64,000 bases of DNA from Elmis aenea (taxonomy: Eukaryota > Arthropoda > Insecta > Coleoptera > Elmidae), in NCBI GenBank assembly GCA_947652605.1, contig OX393577.1, positions 30,507,466 through 30,571,465 of the forward strand, in the 5' to 3' direction. Position numbers and translations under genes: made by a program. Shown here piece after piece: positions 37,601-43,805 of the stretch. Position 1 is the stretch's first letter, and each line of letters begins with the position of its first letter. The notes under the pieces were generated by a model. The model ran no database searches. It was not told the origin of the DNA and worked only from the letters and a program-made list of their open reading frames with translations.

Positions 37601-39109
37601 TGTCTGAGAAGGCAGGACCTTCGAAAAGAGTTCGTTTAAACAATCCAAATTTGAAGAAACTCTATCGAAATGGTTTGAGGTAACTGAAGACAATATTAGC
37701 GATGAAGACAGCAGTGTAAGTGACGTTTATGAAGAAATTCGAACATGATACATGATCTATGCAATCAGATACAGGTGAGGAAGATACGGAAGAAACAGAA
37801 ACTATTATTGACAAGCTATATCCAGTTTAGGAAACGAAGAAGCAGAAACAACTAGAAATGAAAAGACTTCTATGAAAAAACTCGATTCAAATTGTCTGGT
37901 GTGCTAAGAAAATATCTAAAAACTGTAATGGAAAATTGTAAAATTTTAAGACTTGCGGTTTTTATGATTTAATTTTTTTGAAATAGTTTTTTATATTTAT
38001 AAGTTTAGTATGGTCCCTTTAGTTACACTTTAGTCATAAAAATTTTGGTTTCGAGTTTTCTTTTTTTGTATAATTCATATAGTCCGCTGACTTACGCGAA
38101 ATGCGTTATTATTAGGTACACTGTGTTCAGTTTATTAATTTTATAATAAGGCTTCATACTAAACATTGTCTTTTTTATCAATAAACATTGAAAAATACCC
38201 AAACAAACACTATTGTTGAATTATAGGACAAAATACATTCTTTTTCAATTTTTTGCAACAGTAAAAACTGCGCGGTCACTGTGACCGCACGTCACTACTA
38301 ACGTAACTCATATTTCACCTCACTACTTAAGGGTTAAAAATAAATATCACAAAACAAATGCTACTTTTGATTGCTTTGTAGATGAAAATACTCTATTTTT
38401 AAATAAATTTGATTCTTAAAGAAAAAAGCGATTTGAAGATAAATAAAACATTGAATTCGTCATATTTTTCCATTCATTTTCAGAATAGTTGAAATTATCT
38501 AAAATTTGAAGTTCGCTGAAAATTCTACATGTTTTGGTTCATTTAATTGACTTGAATAGTTAGCGAAATCTCAAGGGTGATAAAACCATGTGTAAAAACT
38601 ATGAAGGAACTATTTACTTGCAAGAGTAAAACTATTTAAATTGGTTTATTACTTTCAGTTAACTTTATTGTTTAAATTATTGTGGTTGATCATAATAATA
38701 ATAGTATAAACTAACTGTCAAGAAAATTTCTTGATGGTGACGGTGATCTATCATGACTGATTCTACTAATTAATGTGAGTGCTGCCTTATAAAACCATAA
38801 AAGATTAGGTTACTACATTTTTAACTAAAAAAAAACGTTTATTATTAACAGCAAAGCATGTTCTATGAACATTTTTTGTACATATTCGCATGCTGCCATA
38901 CCATTTGTATTTTTTGTTTGAATTATAAAGTTGCAATACAAGCAATTTTAAGTTGAATGTTAACGCAGTATTAAGAGGCATGTCAGTTTGATTGAATCAG
39001 TTTATTGCTGTACTCATCTTATTAATTTATTTCAGTAAGAAGAACTCTGAAAAATGGTTTATCAGAGGAAGAAAAGAAGCATTTGTCAGCTTATATCAAA
39101 GGTTACTAA
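6718..39109 (+). CDS. Fhos: FHOD-family formin (FH1/FH2 domain-containing protein), ten exons
   Basis: This gene encodes an actin-nucleating/bundling formin that acts at stress fibres and muscle sarcomeres in known FHOD proteins. Exons: 6718-7253, 16379-16437, 23189-24097, 24195-24341, 24484-25394, 32858-33454, 34765-34982, 35069-35261, 35379-35652, 39036-39109. All introns are GT-AG, phases agree at every junction, and the total is 3918 nt (1305 aa plus stop). Domains: acidic novel N-terminus (aa 1-178, D/E run near 57-70), last GBD strand (about 180-197), FH3 helical repeats (about 198-400), basic linker (about 425-445), R/E-rich helix (about 507-530), FH1 polyproline (about 747-777), FH2 (about 800-1187), DAD (about 1244-1300) with RKSLRRTLK. 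Introns 1, 2, 5, 6 and 9 are stuffed with transposons. Full-length GBD isoforms probably start upstream of the window. The first exon is the least certain part. Confidence 0.9.
7867..8031. repeat. Short inverted repeat (possible MITE)
   Basis: GAAGCAATTTTGAATACAAC at 7867 recurs inverted, ending at 8031. The 24-bp arms are separated by about 117 bp with T-rich tracts. No target duplication was seen. It lies inside FHOD intron 1. Confidence 0.5.
8055..8541. mobile_element. MITE with TATACAGGGTGTT ends (487 bp)
   Basis: The left end is TATACAGGGTGTT (8051-8063) and the right end AACACCCTGTATA (8533-8545), giving short terminal inverted repeats and TATA on both sides. Unlike the other family members its interior is not a long palindrome. 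It is noncoding. The 67-codon minus-strand frame at 8438-8641 runs out of the element and looks like chance. Confidence 0.65.
9226..9300. mobile_element. Solo pogo/Tigger-like terminus
   Basis: TA followed by CAGTAGACTCCCGTATAACG resembles Tigger/pogo-type transposon ends (CAGTAGACTCCCG...). No matching inverted end was found in the window, so this is at best a fragment. Confidence 0.35.
9705..11152. mobile_element. hAT-type MITE with 8-bp TSD, split by a nested foldback
   Basis: The terminal inverted repeats are CAGGGATGGAA at both ends. They are flanked by a perfect 8-bp direct repeat ATTATAAT (9697-9704 and 11153-11160), the diagnostic target size of hAT transposons. The interior is built of repeats of TATAACGTTATATAACGTTA type. 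A 956-bp foldback (9851-10806) is inserted in it, so the hAT copy itself is only about 490 bp. It is noncoding, inside FHOD intron 1. Confidence 0.85.
9851..10806. mobile_element. Foldback element, family A copy 1 (nested)
   Basis: It starts TA|CAGGGTGTTTCTTAAATAA and ends with the inverted form (TTATTTAAGAAACATGCTG|TA). The arms of about 390 bp pair almost throughout, and a secondary inverted repeat surrounds the centre (GACGGGCG / CACCCGTC near 10300-10360). Frames in it, including 96 codons at 9869-10159, also occur in the copy at 17499 and look like by-products rather than genes. Insertion into the hAT MITE makes it the younger of the two. Confidence 0.85.
12940..13090. other. CpG-rich block in FHOD intron 1
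   Basis: About 150 bp is unusually rich in CpG (repeated GCGGAG, CGTTCGGCG and similar) in otherwise AT-rich intron. TTCAGTGGG near 12975 matches an Initiator core. It may be an internal promoter or untranslated first exon for a shorter formin isoform, or a solo LTR/retroelement 5' end. No donor site that would join it to exon 2 was convincingly placed. Confidence 0.3.
16379..16437 (+). CDS. Fhos: FHOD exon 2: last strand of the GTPase-binding domain
   Basis: This 59-nt exon is too short for ORF scanning. It sits between TTTTGTTTTAG and the donor GTAAGC (16438) and encodes [19 protein letters not shown]. That matches the conserved FHOD segment that precedes the FH3 repeats ([10 protein letters not shown] in FHOD1, from memory). 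It enters in phase 2 and leaves in phase 1; its final G joins AA of exon 3 to give the Glu of EKLL. Confidence 0.9.
17499..18545. mobile_element. Foldback element, family A copy 2 (right tip missing)
   Basis: It starts CAGAGTGTTTCTTAAG after TA and is a near-complete palindrome like 9851-10806 (same outer CCTTATCGAAAATTAAAG arm, same CCACCTCCACAG block, same TTGTCGCCGCG centre). The right arm stops at CTTAAG (18544); the final AAACACCCTG is absent and is replaced by an A/T filler leading into the next element. Frames at 17517, 17911 and 18331 lie inside it and are artefacts. Confidence 0.8.
18560..19472. mobile_element. Foldback element, family B copy 1 (left tip missing)
   Basis: The left arm starts at TCAAATTCGAGTAAATGCAT and lacks the expected CAGGGTGTCCC tip. 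The right end is intact (GGGACACCCTG|TATA). The arms pair along nearly the full 913 bp around a centre near 19010. It shares its end module (ATGCATGGGGATCTCGCTTA, GGTTAAATTAGGGCAAAGTT) with 49246-49826. Confidence 0.8.
20570..21055. repeat. Degenerate GGTTCCGGTT-type repeat
   Basis: Two clusters (20572-20700 and 20880-21050) are made of short, imperfect GGTTC/CCGGTT units in otherwise AT-rich intron. This composition is common in non-autonomous DNA transposon interiors, but I could not place terminal repeats or a target duplication. Confidence 0.55.
21094..21445. repeat. Inverted repeat
   Basis: AACCCCTATAAACC at 21127-21140 recurs inverted as GGTTTATAGGGGTT at 21388-21401, with partial pairing of the outer GACTGTCGCAC / GTGCGACTGTC segments. 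It may be a small MITE. A related motif occurs at the very start of the window. Confidence 0.4.
23189..24097 (+). CDS. Fhos: FHOD exon 3: FH3 (armadillo-like) domain
   Basis: The acceptor TATGTTTCAG (23188) precedes [20 protein letters not shown]; the exon runs through the characteristic FHOD helices ([40 protein letters not shown]-like region) and ends in a basic linker (RRKSRRHST) and an acidic/serine stretch. The donor is AAG|GTTAGT. The ATG at 23071 and the 39 codons before the acceptor are intron sequence, not coding. Confidence 0.95.
24195..24341 (+). CDS. Fhos: FHOD exon 4: charged helical linker
   Basis: This exon lies between TTGCTTAG and G|GTGGGT. It encodes [20 protein letters not shown] followed by an R/E/Q-rich helix and [14 protein letters not shown]. 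Phase 1 in and phase 1 out means it could be skipped without breaking the frame, so it is a candidate cassette exon. Confidence 0.9.
24484..25394 (+). CDS. Fhos: FHOD exon 5: linker, FH1 and FH2 start
   Basis: The acceptor is TCTGGTTTAG (24483) and the donor AAG|GTAAGC. The exon encodes a Lys/Ser/Glu-rich linker, then a compact FH1 with proline runs ([30 protein letters not shown]) that would bind profilin-actin, then the FH2 entry ([29 protein letters not shown]). The 172-codon minus-strand frame at 24767-25285 is the antisense of FH1. Confidence 0.95.
26166..26252. repeat. Minisatellite, about 15-bp GTCGCCCAGATGACC unit
   Basis: About six imperfect units (GTCGCCCAGAAGTCC, GACGCCCACGG..., GTCGCCCAGATGACC, ATCGCCCATTCGCC) lie in tandem. 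Inverted-sense relatives (GGGCGAACC, GGGCGACAG) lie at 25735-25765, so the array may be the arm of a larger repeat that the Jockey element later interrupted. Confidence 0.55.
26433..27665 (+). CDS. Jockey ORF1: Gag-like nucleic-acid-binding protein
   Basis: This 410-aa RNA-binding protein would package the element's transcript. A basic N-terminus is followed by a segment that looks like the pre-zinc-finger PRE_C2HC domain ([20 protein letters not shown], about aa 170-235). Three knuckles follow: [14 protein letters not shown] (aa 255-268, CCHC), [13 protein letters not shown] (274-286) and [15 protein letters not shown] (297-311). A Pro/Gln-rich spacer leads to a C-terminal Leu/Met heptad helix (about 383-410) likely to oligomerise. 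The stop TAA overlaps the ORF2 start, so ORF2 is probably made by termination-reinitiation. The 68- and 60-codon antisense frames are shadows. Confidence 0.93.
   Translation: MFPSGDFIHGDSSTNTKPQSQIANYAFPPRSKSSDNEWQEVNSKKRLRSPGEATKINKQTKLSDYWLNTPVETNNKFNSLSEEDGNENTQTKINKNSDPRPPPIFVSGVENINPLTTLLNEIAKDNYTIKSLGNDQVKIQPKLSEKYNAIIGALTQKKTEFYTYKPKQERAFRVVVKNLHPSTNVEELKKEILKLGHEATNIWNIRQRTTKKSLPMFYIDLKAKDNNKEIYKIRLLMNTVVQFEAPHVKRNIPQCTKCQQYGHTKNYCNKSPRCVKCAENHLTTSCPKKVRNDDVKCANCEGNHPANYRGCVVHKQLQQRLYPVMRERNLPTQPTQTLPTKFVQVGQSYASQVKNSSQPIQSPNIIAQPSQPSIPQKSDDILELKNMMKNLMEQMGTMINMLATLVNKMV
27665..30376 (+). CDS. Jockey ORF2: endonuclease / reverse transcriptase
   Basis: This 903-aa polymerase nicks target DNA and copies the element's RNA at the nick. 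The APE-type endonuclease (about aa 1-225) shows [29 protein letters not shown] (D137) and SSDHSPI (D212, H213). The reverse transcriptase shows [60 protein letters not shown] and FADDTAIL (D677, D678). The C-terminal part has WTYGIQLWG and [10 protein letters not shown], usual for Jockey elements; there is no RNase H. All catalytic residues I can check are present. An A30 run at 28649-28678 encodes ten lysines in the linker and keeps the frame. Confidence 0.95.
31421..31488. repeat. Intronic hairpin
   Basis: AAAGCTTTACCTAACCTTT (31421-31439) pairs with AAAGGTTGGGTAAAGCTTT (31469-31487) with one mismatch around a 29-nt loop. The surrounding frame at 31226-31525 shows no family resemblance. 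Confidence 0.5.
32858..33454 (+). CDS. Fhos: FHOD exon 6: FH2 core
   Basis: The acceptor TTTTTTAG (32857) and donor GAG|GTAAGT bound 199 codons, phase 0 at both ends. It contains [20 protein letters not shown] (with the FH2 Ile that contacts actin), [38 protein letters not shown], and a GxFLNG-type motif that reads [10 protein letters not shown] (aa 999-1008). Confidence 0.95.
33478..34124. mobile_element. piggyBac-type MITE (647 bp), TTAA target
   Basis: TTAA (33474-33477) precedes CACGTTAACTGCCATACG, and the right end is its imperfect inverse, ATGTGGCAATTAAAGTG, followed by TTAA (34125-34128). The four-base TTAA duplication is the signature of piggyBac-superfamily elements. The interior is noncoding, with GGCCGTCGTA motifs near the left end. 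It lies in FHOD intron 6. Confidence 0.75.
34196..34405 (-). pseudogene. Decayed non-LTR retrotransposon, C-terminal fragment
   Basis: On the minus strand the conceptual sequence reads [20 protein letters not shown], then EGRSGEK, a stop, then [10 protein letters not shown]. This matches the conserved carboxyl tail of LINE polymerases (W-LGHVARM...R-P-K--W-D). Stops and small indels show it is dead. It lies in FHOD intron 6, antisense to the gene. Confidence 0.6.
34765..34982 (+). CDS. Fhos: FHOD exon 7: FH2 post/linker helices
   Basis: This exon lies between ATTTTTAG (34764) and the donor AG|GTATGA. It encodes [20 protein letters not shown] through [11 protein letters not shown], corresponding to the C-terminal FH2 helices. 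It enters in phase 0 and leaves in phase 2. Confidence 0.93.
35069..35261 (+). CDS. Fhos: FHOD exon 8: end of FH2
   Basis: The acceptor CTTTTCAG (35068) and donor GAG|GTAAAT flank an exon encoding [30 protein letters not shown] and [13 protein letters not shown], the very conserved FHOD segment after FH2. Confidence 0.95.
35379..35652 (+). CDS. Fhos: FHOD exon 9: diaphanous autoregulatory region
   Basis: The acceptor TTTTACAG (35378) and donor T|GTAAGT flank an exon encoding [12 protein letters not shown] and [20 protein letters not shown], then the basic stretch [13 protein letters not shown]. In FHOD1 this basic region binds the N-terminal FH3 to keep the protein closed and is opened by ROCK phosphorylation; S1281 here sits in the RKS context. 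Confidence 0.93.
37345..38333 (+). mobile_element. piggyBac-superfamily deletion derivative (989 bp)
   Basis: The perfect 18-bp terminal inverted repeats CCCTTAAGTAGTGAGGTG / CACCTCACTACTTAAGGG are flanked by TTAA on both sides (37341-37344 and 38334-38337), as expected for piggyBac. Palindromes of the form GCGGTCAnnGTGACCGC lie at about 37364, 37532 and 38274, likely subterminal transposase sites. It holds only the start of a transposase gene (next entry). It is intronic, in FHOD. Confidence 0.9.
37600..37830 (+). pseudogene. Remnant of piggyBac transposase N-terminus
   Basis: From the ATG at 37600 it reads [13 protein letters not shown], then after a frameshift [20 protein letters not shown], an acidic serine-rich start typical of piggyBac transposases, then stops. 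The DDD catalytic core is absent. The identification depends on the flanking TTAA and terminal repeats more than on the peptide. Confidence 0.6.
39036..39109 (+). CDS. Fhos: FHOD exon 10: C-terminus and stop
   Basis: The acceptor TTATTTCAG (39035) is followed by TA, which completes Leu after RKS, giving [12 protein letters not shown], then [15 protein letters not shown] and TAA. The match to the conserved FHOD tail (RKSLRRTLKSGL in FHOD1, from memory) confirms the exon although it is only 74 nt. Confidence 0.93.
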
Positions 39110-39610
39110 TTCCTAACTGAAATGTGAGATTATACTTGTGTGAATGGATCATTTGAAGCAAATGCTGGAAATTATTTTAAGTCTGTTTTATTTATGTGTA
39201 GATCTGTGAGATGTTAAACTGCATAATATTAATTTTGTATGTGATAAGTGAGATCTTTTAATTGACTTCATTTTTATTTAGTTGCAAGTGAAAAAACCTA
39301 CTTAAGAATGCTGGTTATTTTATTTCACGTGTCATACCATTAGTATATTTATTGAATTAATTGAATAATGTTGTAAACTCCTCACACGTGCCTTGTCTTA
39401 AAGGGTCGCTAGTCTATTTTTATTTTAGAAATGTAATAAATTAAAAACTTATTTCTTGCTACAATAAATGAACTACCTGCCATTTACACTTCTTTTTATG
39501 TAATTATTTTTTATTTCAATAAATTTTTGTTCTTCTGTTGTTACTACAAGTATTTAATATTGTATAAATTTTATGTGTAATAAAATACTTTGTTATGAAC
39601 AAATCTATGA
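39110..39610 (+). terminator. FHOD 3' UTR with polyadenylation signals
   Basis: AATAAA hexamers occur at 39518-39523 and 39579-39584, about 410 and 470 nt after the stop; the second is followed by a GT-rich stretch. Either could direct cleavage. Confidence 0.6.
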
Positions 39611-39933
39611 TTTTTAATACTGCCCTGTAAATGTTGGTTTTTATGACCATTTTTAAAAGAGTGATTGGGTAGTTTTACTCAAAACAGTTGAATTATTACA
39701 GCCCATTCTTAAATTTTACAACCTAATTACTAATTTTTATCATAAACATTTTTTTCCTCATTTTACTTTCCGAAACAGGGTTGATGCCATCAGATATTCA
39801 CTTGCTTATTCCTTCTCAACTTGTAGCACATTTTTAACAATTCAAATGAGCCTTTAAAGTTCATCAACTGTAAATTGTTTTCTCTGGAAATTTAATTTAA
39901 AAAAAAAAACTATATTTTAGAGAGACTAGCTTA

Positions 39934-40257
39934 CAGGGCTGCGGAGTCGGGAAAAAAAAGTCGACTCCGACTCCGACTCCGACTCCTGATAATTTTAGTA
40001 GGTCGACTCCGACTCCGACTCCGGAAAAATTAAATACTAAGACATTTTATGGTGTGTAATATAAGCAAAAAATAAATAAGTATAAAAAAATAATTTAAAA
40101 TTTGAGTTTTAATTTTGCGGCAAAGGACCACCTCGCAATTTTTTGTTGTACCCGGAGTCGGAGTCGGAGTCGGTACATTTTTTCCGACTCCGACTCCGAC
40201 TCCACTGACCAGAAATTTCTCCTAAACTCCGACTCCGACTTTGACTCCACAGCCCTG
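39934..40257. mobile_element. hAT-type MITE with (GACTCC)n interior
   Basis: The ends CAGGGCTGCGGAGTCGG and GACTCCACAGCCCTG are inverted. They are flanked by CTAGCTTA (39926-39933) and CCAGCTTA (40258-40265), an 8-bp target duplication with one mismatch. The interior is mostly hexamer repeats of GACTCC on one arm and GGAGTC on the other, so the copy folds on itself. The 111-codon frame at 40102-40437 is a by-product of the repeat. Confidence 0.8.
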
Positions 40258-41937
40258 CCAGCTTACTGCAAACTACAGTTTTATTCCAGCAGCGCTATTT
40301 ACTATCCCATAAACTATCAGGTTTCTGCGCAGTATCAATATCACGTTCCAGCAGTGTTTCTAATAGTTCACCAGACGGTTAGTCGGCTGTTCCTGCTTAA
40401 CCCAAACTACTTTCGGTCAAAACAGTACATGGATTAGGACAGGAACTACGCTGGGATTATTACAGGCATGTGCTGTTTACAACTAACGTGACCTCTGCTA
40501 GCTATGCATCAACCCTATGTAGTACTGGTTTCTTAAGATGTTGACGCTTGCGGTGCGCAAATTCCTATGAACCCAGCAAAAGGTAAAAATTATTGCAGCA
40601 CTTTAGAAATTTTTAAAGTTTAAAATCATTAATATATGCACTTACAGTGAAAAACGTTGCTGACCCTGTTCTAGACCACACTAAATTAATTAATGCATTT
40701 TACATATGCAAGTTGTCTTTTTTTGAAATAAGCACCAATTTACAATTCCTTTGGGATTAATGTGCAAACATAAATTTAAACACATAAATATTAAAAAAAC
40801 GTTTATTTGTAACTGTATAATTAATCCATATCCTATAACAACATTTGTTTAAATAATTGCACAAGACAAAATCTATAAGTAAATATGTGTATATAAAAAT
40901 CAAAATTCGTAAAATTTTTACATAAATATACATTGCAGGTGTGTAAATATAAATCAAAAATAAATAAAATATAGAGAGTGTGCTTCATTGCAAATTTATA
41001 TAAAACAGAATGTAATAACACACAAGTTCTGATATCAGTTCGAGTTTCTGAGGCACTTTTAAATGAAAGTACAGTAAATTAATGTAAAACTACTATTGAT
41101 GTAAGCAGTGGCGGCTGATGACAATAAAACCAGATGGGGCCAGGGGCCAAAAACAAGTTTATTTTTTATTTTGTACAAACCAAATGTAATATGCGCTGTA
41201 TTTTGATTTCCAATTTTTCTTCTAGAATTAATAGAAAAACGTTTTTCCAATAAACTATTTGTTCATAGTTAAAATTTAAACTTCAAAGTAAATTATTCAA
41301 AAAATACAACTAAACAAATAAACGGCAACAAAACACATTAACAATAATTAAACATACTAAAAACAATAAAACAGAACAACGAGGAACAAATTATAGACAA
41401 TCAAAGAATCGGGCGCTATTTACTTACAAACACAGTGTCTGGGCAAGAATAAACGGGCCCTAAGATAGGTGTGGTGCCCGGTAAACAAATACGACCGCTA
41501 GGACACGCGCTTCATATGTGCTAGAGTCCGTACTAAGTCGTATTATACAATATTGCCACAAAATACTACAGTAATTGTTTTAATAAAAAAATATTTAACG
41601 TGTCGGAAATAATTAAAAAATAATAATTACAAAAAATATTACAATTATTTGGCTAGTTACACAAATACAGGTGTGGCCCTGCCCCTGTGGTTCCTAATGA
41701 CGAGGTACTCCTAGACGTATGTGACTCTTTTAATTATTTAATTTTTTAAACATGTTTTTGATGTATTACATTCTGTTGTATAATGATTTTAAATTTTTGT
41801 ATTTTTAACTGATAAATTTAATTTTTAAATCAGTTGCTATAGAACTAAAAACTGAACTGCAATAATATATTCTGAGCTATTAAAATCACAACCTAATGGA
41901 AGTAATATATAAAAATGGTTTAAACAACAATAAAAAT
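40258..41937. other. Intergenic spacer between FHOD and FKBP14 3' ends
   Basis: AT-rich spacer. At 41107 CAGTGGCGGCTGATGACAAT resembles a hAT terminus and is followed by GGGGCCAGGGGCC; no matching right end was found. No gene seen. Confidence 0.4.
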
Positions 41938-42143
41938 TTTATTTTATAAAATTGTACAAAACCTAATGATATTATACATTAGCGTAGCATTAAATATAGC
42001 ATTTGATGTATTATATTTAATGCTGTTTAGTTTAGAATGCATACTGAAATTATTTTTTTTTAAATTTAATAAACTTTTATATGAAATTGGAAAAACAGTG
42101 TGCATTTTAAGCTATATTCAGTCATTTATATCTATTCTTTACA
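41938..42143 (-). terminator. FKBP14 3' UTR with polyadenylation signal
   Basis: On the minus strand AATAAA occurs at 41943-41938, about 200 nt after the stop codon. The two genes are convergent. Confidence 0.5.
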
Positions 42144-42326
42144 TTAAAGTTCGTCATGTTTAGGACCTGAAAATTCTTCATGTGATATGTAACCATTCTT
42201 GTCTTTATCTTCATGTTGGAAGATTTCTTCCACTAATTTGTCATGATCTTTTAGCATATTCTTTACCTCTTCACTTTGAGTTTCACCTTCAGCGGCAATC
42301 ATTTGTTTTTTCAAATATTCGCTTAC
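42144..42326 (-). CDS. Fkbp14: FKBP14 last exon: EF-hand 2 and KHDEL
   Basis: The minus-strand acceptor TTCTGTTTTAG is followed by 60 codons, [14 protein letters not shown] to FSGPKHDEL, and TAA (42146-42144). The exon completes EF-hand 1 and carries EF-hand 2. Retention by KHDEL marks it as a soluble ER-lumen protein. Confidence 0.94.
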   Translation of the reverse strand, partial: VSEYLKKQMIAAEGETQSEEVKNMLKDHDKLVEEIFQHEDKDKNGYISHEEFSGPKHDEL

Positions 42327-43805
42327 CTAAAACAGAATCACACTTTATAAAATTGTTAAATAGTTATCATAGACAAAGAGTTTAAGGGTTGATACATGAT
42401 ACATTAATCAAAAAAATTAAAATACTTTCTTAATTTTTTAGCTAAATTATAATAGTGTTTTAAAAGATGTGATCGTAACTACAGACATTACTTAAGATAT
42501 AATTTGGAGTGCAAATTTTTAAAACACCTATAACTGATTCTCAACTGTTATTAGGTAATAAATTACAGTTAGTGGTGAGTTAAATCCTGTTCGCATCAGT
42601 TAGTGCGAAGCGGTTGTTGAAATATTTTTGAAAATAAGAACTGATTGTAACCATTTTGCTGGATGCTGAAGTATACACTCGCATTACTGAATACTTTTTT
42701 TTTGCAGGTCAGTGAACCAATTGTGAAAATTTTAGCAATACTGCGAACCGGTTACATTTTCGTAGCTCACCGCTGGTTAATCTTTATTAAAATTGAATTA
42801 CAGTTTACATCTGCAGGGTTATTCTGTAACATTTTAAAACCTATTTTAGGGCGTTGTTTTAAGTTAACACCAAAATCACATAGTTGCGATTCTGTAACTA
42901 GTAAATACCTATAATGAACAGTAACTTTAAACGCTTGTCAGTGTTTGGTTTCATTATTACCGACGTTAAACAAAACTGTTTTAAGTTAAAATTAAAATTA
43001 AAAAATAACCTTACTGGTAACCCTCACAAAACACAATTATAGAACAAAAACAGATAAAATTTTTATTAAAGCAAATGTTTAAACGATTACGTTTTTTATA
43101 CATATTCCATATTTACAGATTAAAACAATATGTACATTTCTTAAGATTATGTTCTGCTGCAGCAGTTACACGAATGTGAATTATCAAATGATTGCGATTT
43201 CAATTGGAATGACATAGCTTTCCTATATGCAGCCGTACAAATAAGATTTTATAAGCAATGAATAAATGAGAAAATCAGATGATCGATTCTCTTTCTCCAA
43301 TCAAAAGCAAATGGATTTAACTTTTTATTTATTTTAAATGAAGACCAAAATAAAGTACATTGCTTAGTAACAATTGAGAATCTTATAAGGAAATATTAAC
43401 ATGTTTTACTCCACACTATCAAAATTACCCTCTATATTTTTTACATCACACTCTGTATTAATCAGTCACTCAAGATGACTGTTGTCATAATAACTTAACT
43501 GATGTATCATGTTAAATTCATATCTTACCTCTTCTCGACTAAGCAAATTGTCTTTATCAGCATCAATTTCTTTGAAAACATTTGTGGTTGGTGCAGAATC
43601 TCCAATATTAATAAGCTCAACGTCGAAAATTAGTGTTGCCCCGCCAGGAATAACGTTACCAGCACCACGGTCACCATAACCAAGGCTTGCTGGAATTGAG
43701 AGTTTTCTCTTTTCTCCAACACACATGTCTAGAAGACCTTGATCCCATCCTTTGATCACCTGTCCTACGCCAATTTGGAATGAAAATGGTTGGTCTCTAT
43801 CCAAA
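42144..43805 (-). CDS. Fkbp14: FKBP14-like ER peptidyl-prolyl isomerase (5' part missing)
   Basis: An FK506-binding protein that isomerises proline bonds of secretory-pathway clients in the ER. Two exons, 43805-43529 and 42326-42144, join in phase 0. Visible: the second half of the FKBP domain ([39 protein letters not shown], with the Val-Ile/Trp, Tyr and Phe pocket residues), two EF-hands (loops [12 protein letters not shown] and [13 protein letters not shown]) and the C-terminal KHDEL retrieval signal. The signal peptide and first half of the FKBP domain (HYTG... FDS) are not in the window on either strand as far as I can see. The upstream exon must end in phase 2, so the first intron would exceed 20 kb, or the 5' end is divergent. 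Confidence 0.92.
43529..43805 (-). CDS. Fkbp14: FKBP14 exon: FKBP domain C-terminal half and EF-hand 1 loop
   Basis: The acceptor TTTCTTTGCAG is followed by T and then [20 protein letters not shown] through [16 protein letters not shown], then the donor GAG|GTAAGA. The ATG-initiated frame that starts at 43942 includes 45 codons of upstream intron and should not be used as a start. Confidence 0.94.

Larger units (their letters stand above)
35653..39035 (+). other. FHOD intron 9 (about 3.4 kb)
   Basis: The intron is AT-rich and holds the piggyBac-type element 37345-38333. No additional exon was recognised, and the minus-strand frame at 36329-36559 has no recognisable content. Confidence 0.5.

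Noticed and set aside
40102..40437. 111-codon frame with Ser/Asp repeats
   Set aside because: It is the hAT MITE hexamer repeat read through; the flank shows no family resemblance.
41107..41720. hAT-like start CAGTGGCGGCTGATGA
   Set aside because: No inverted partner or 8-bp duplication found, so not listed as an element.
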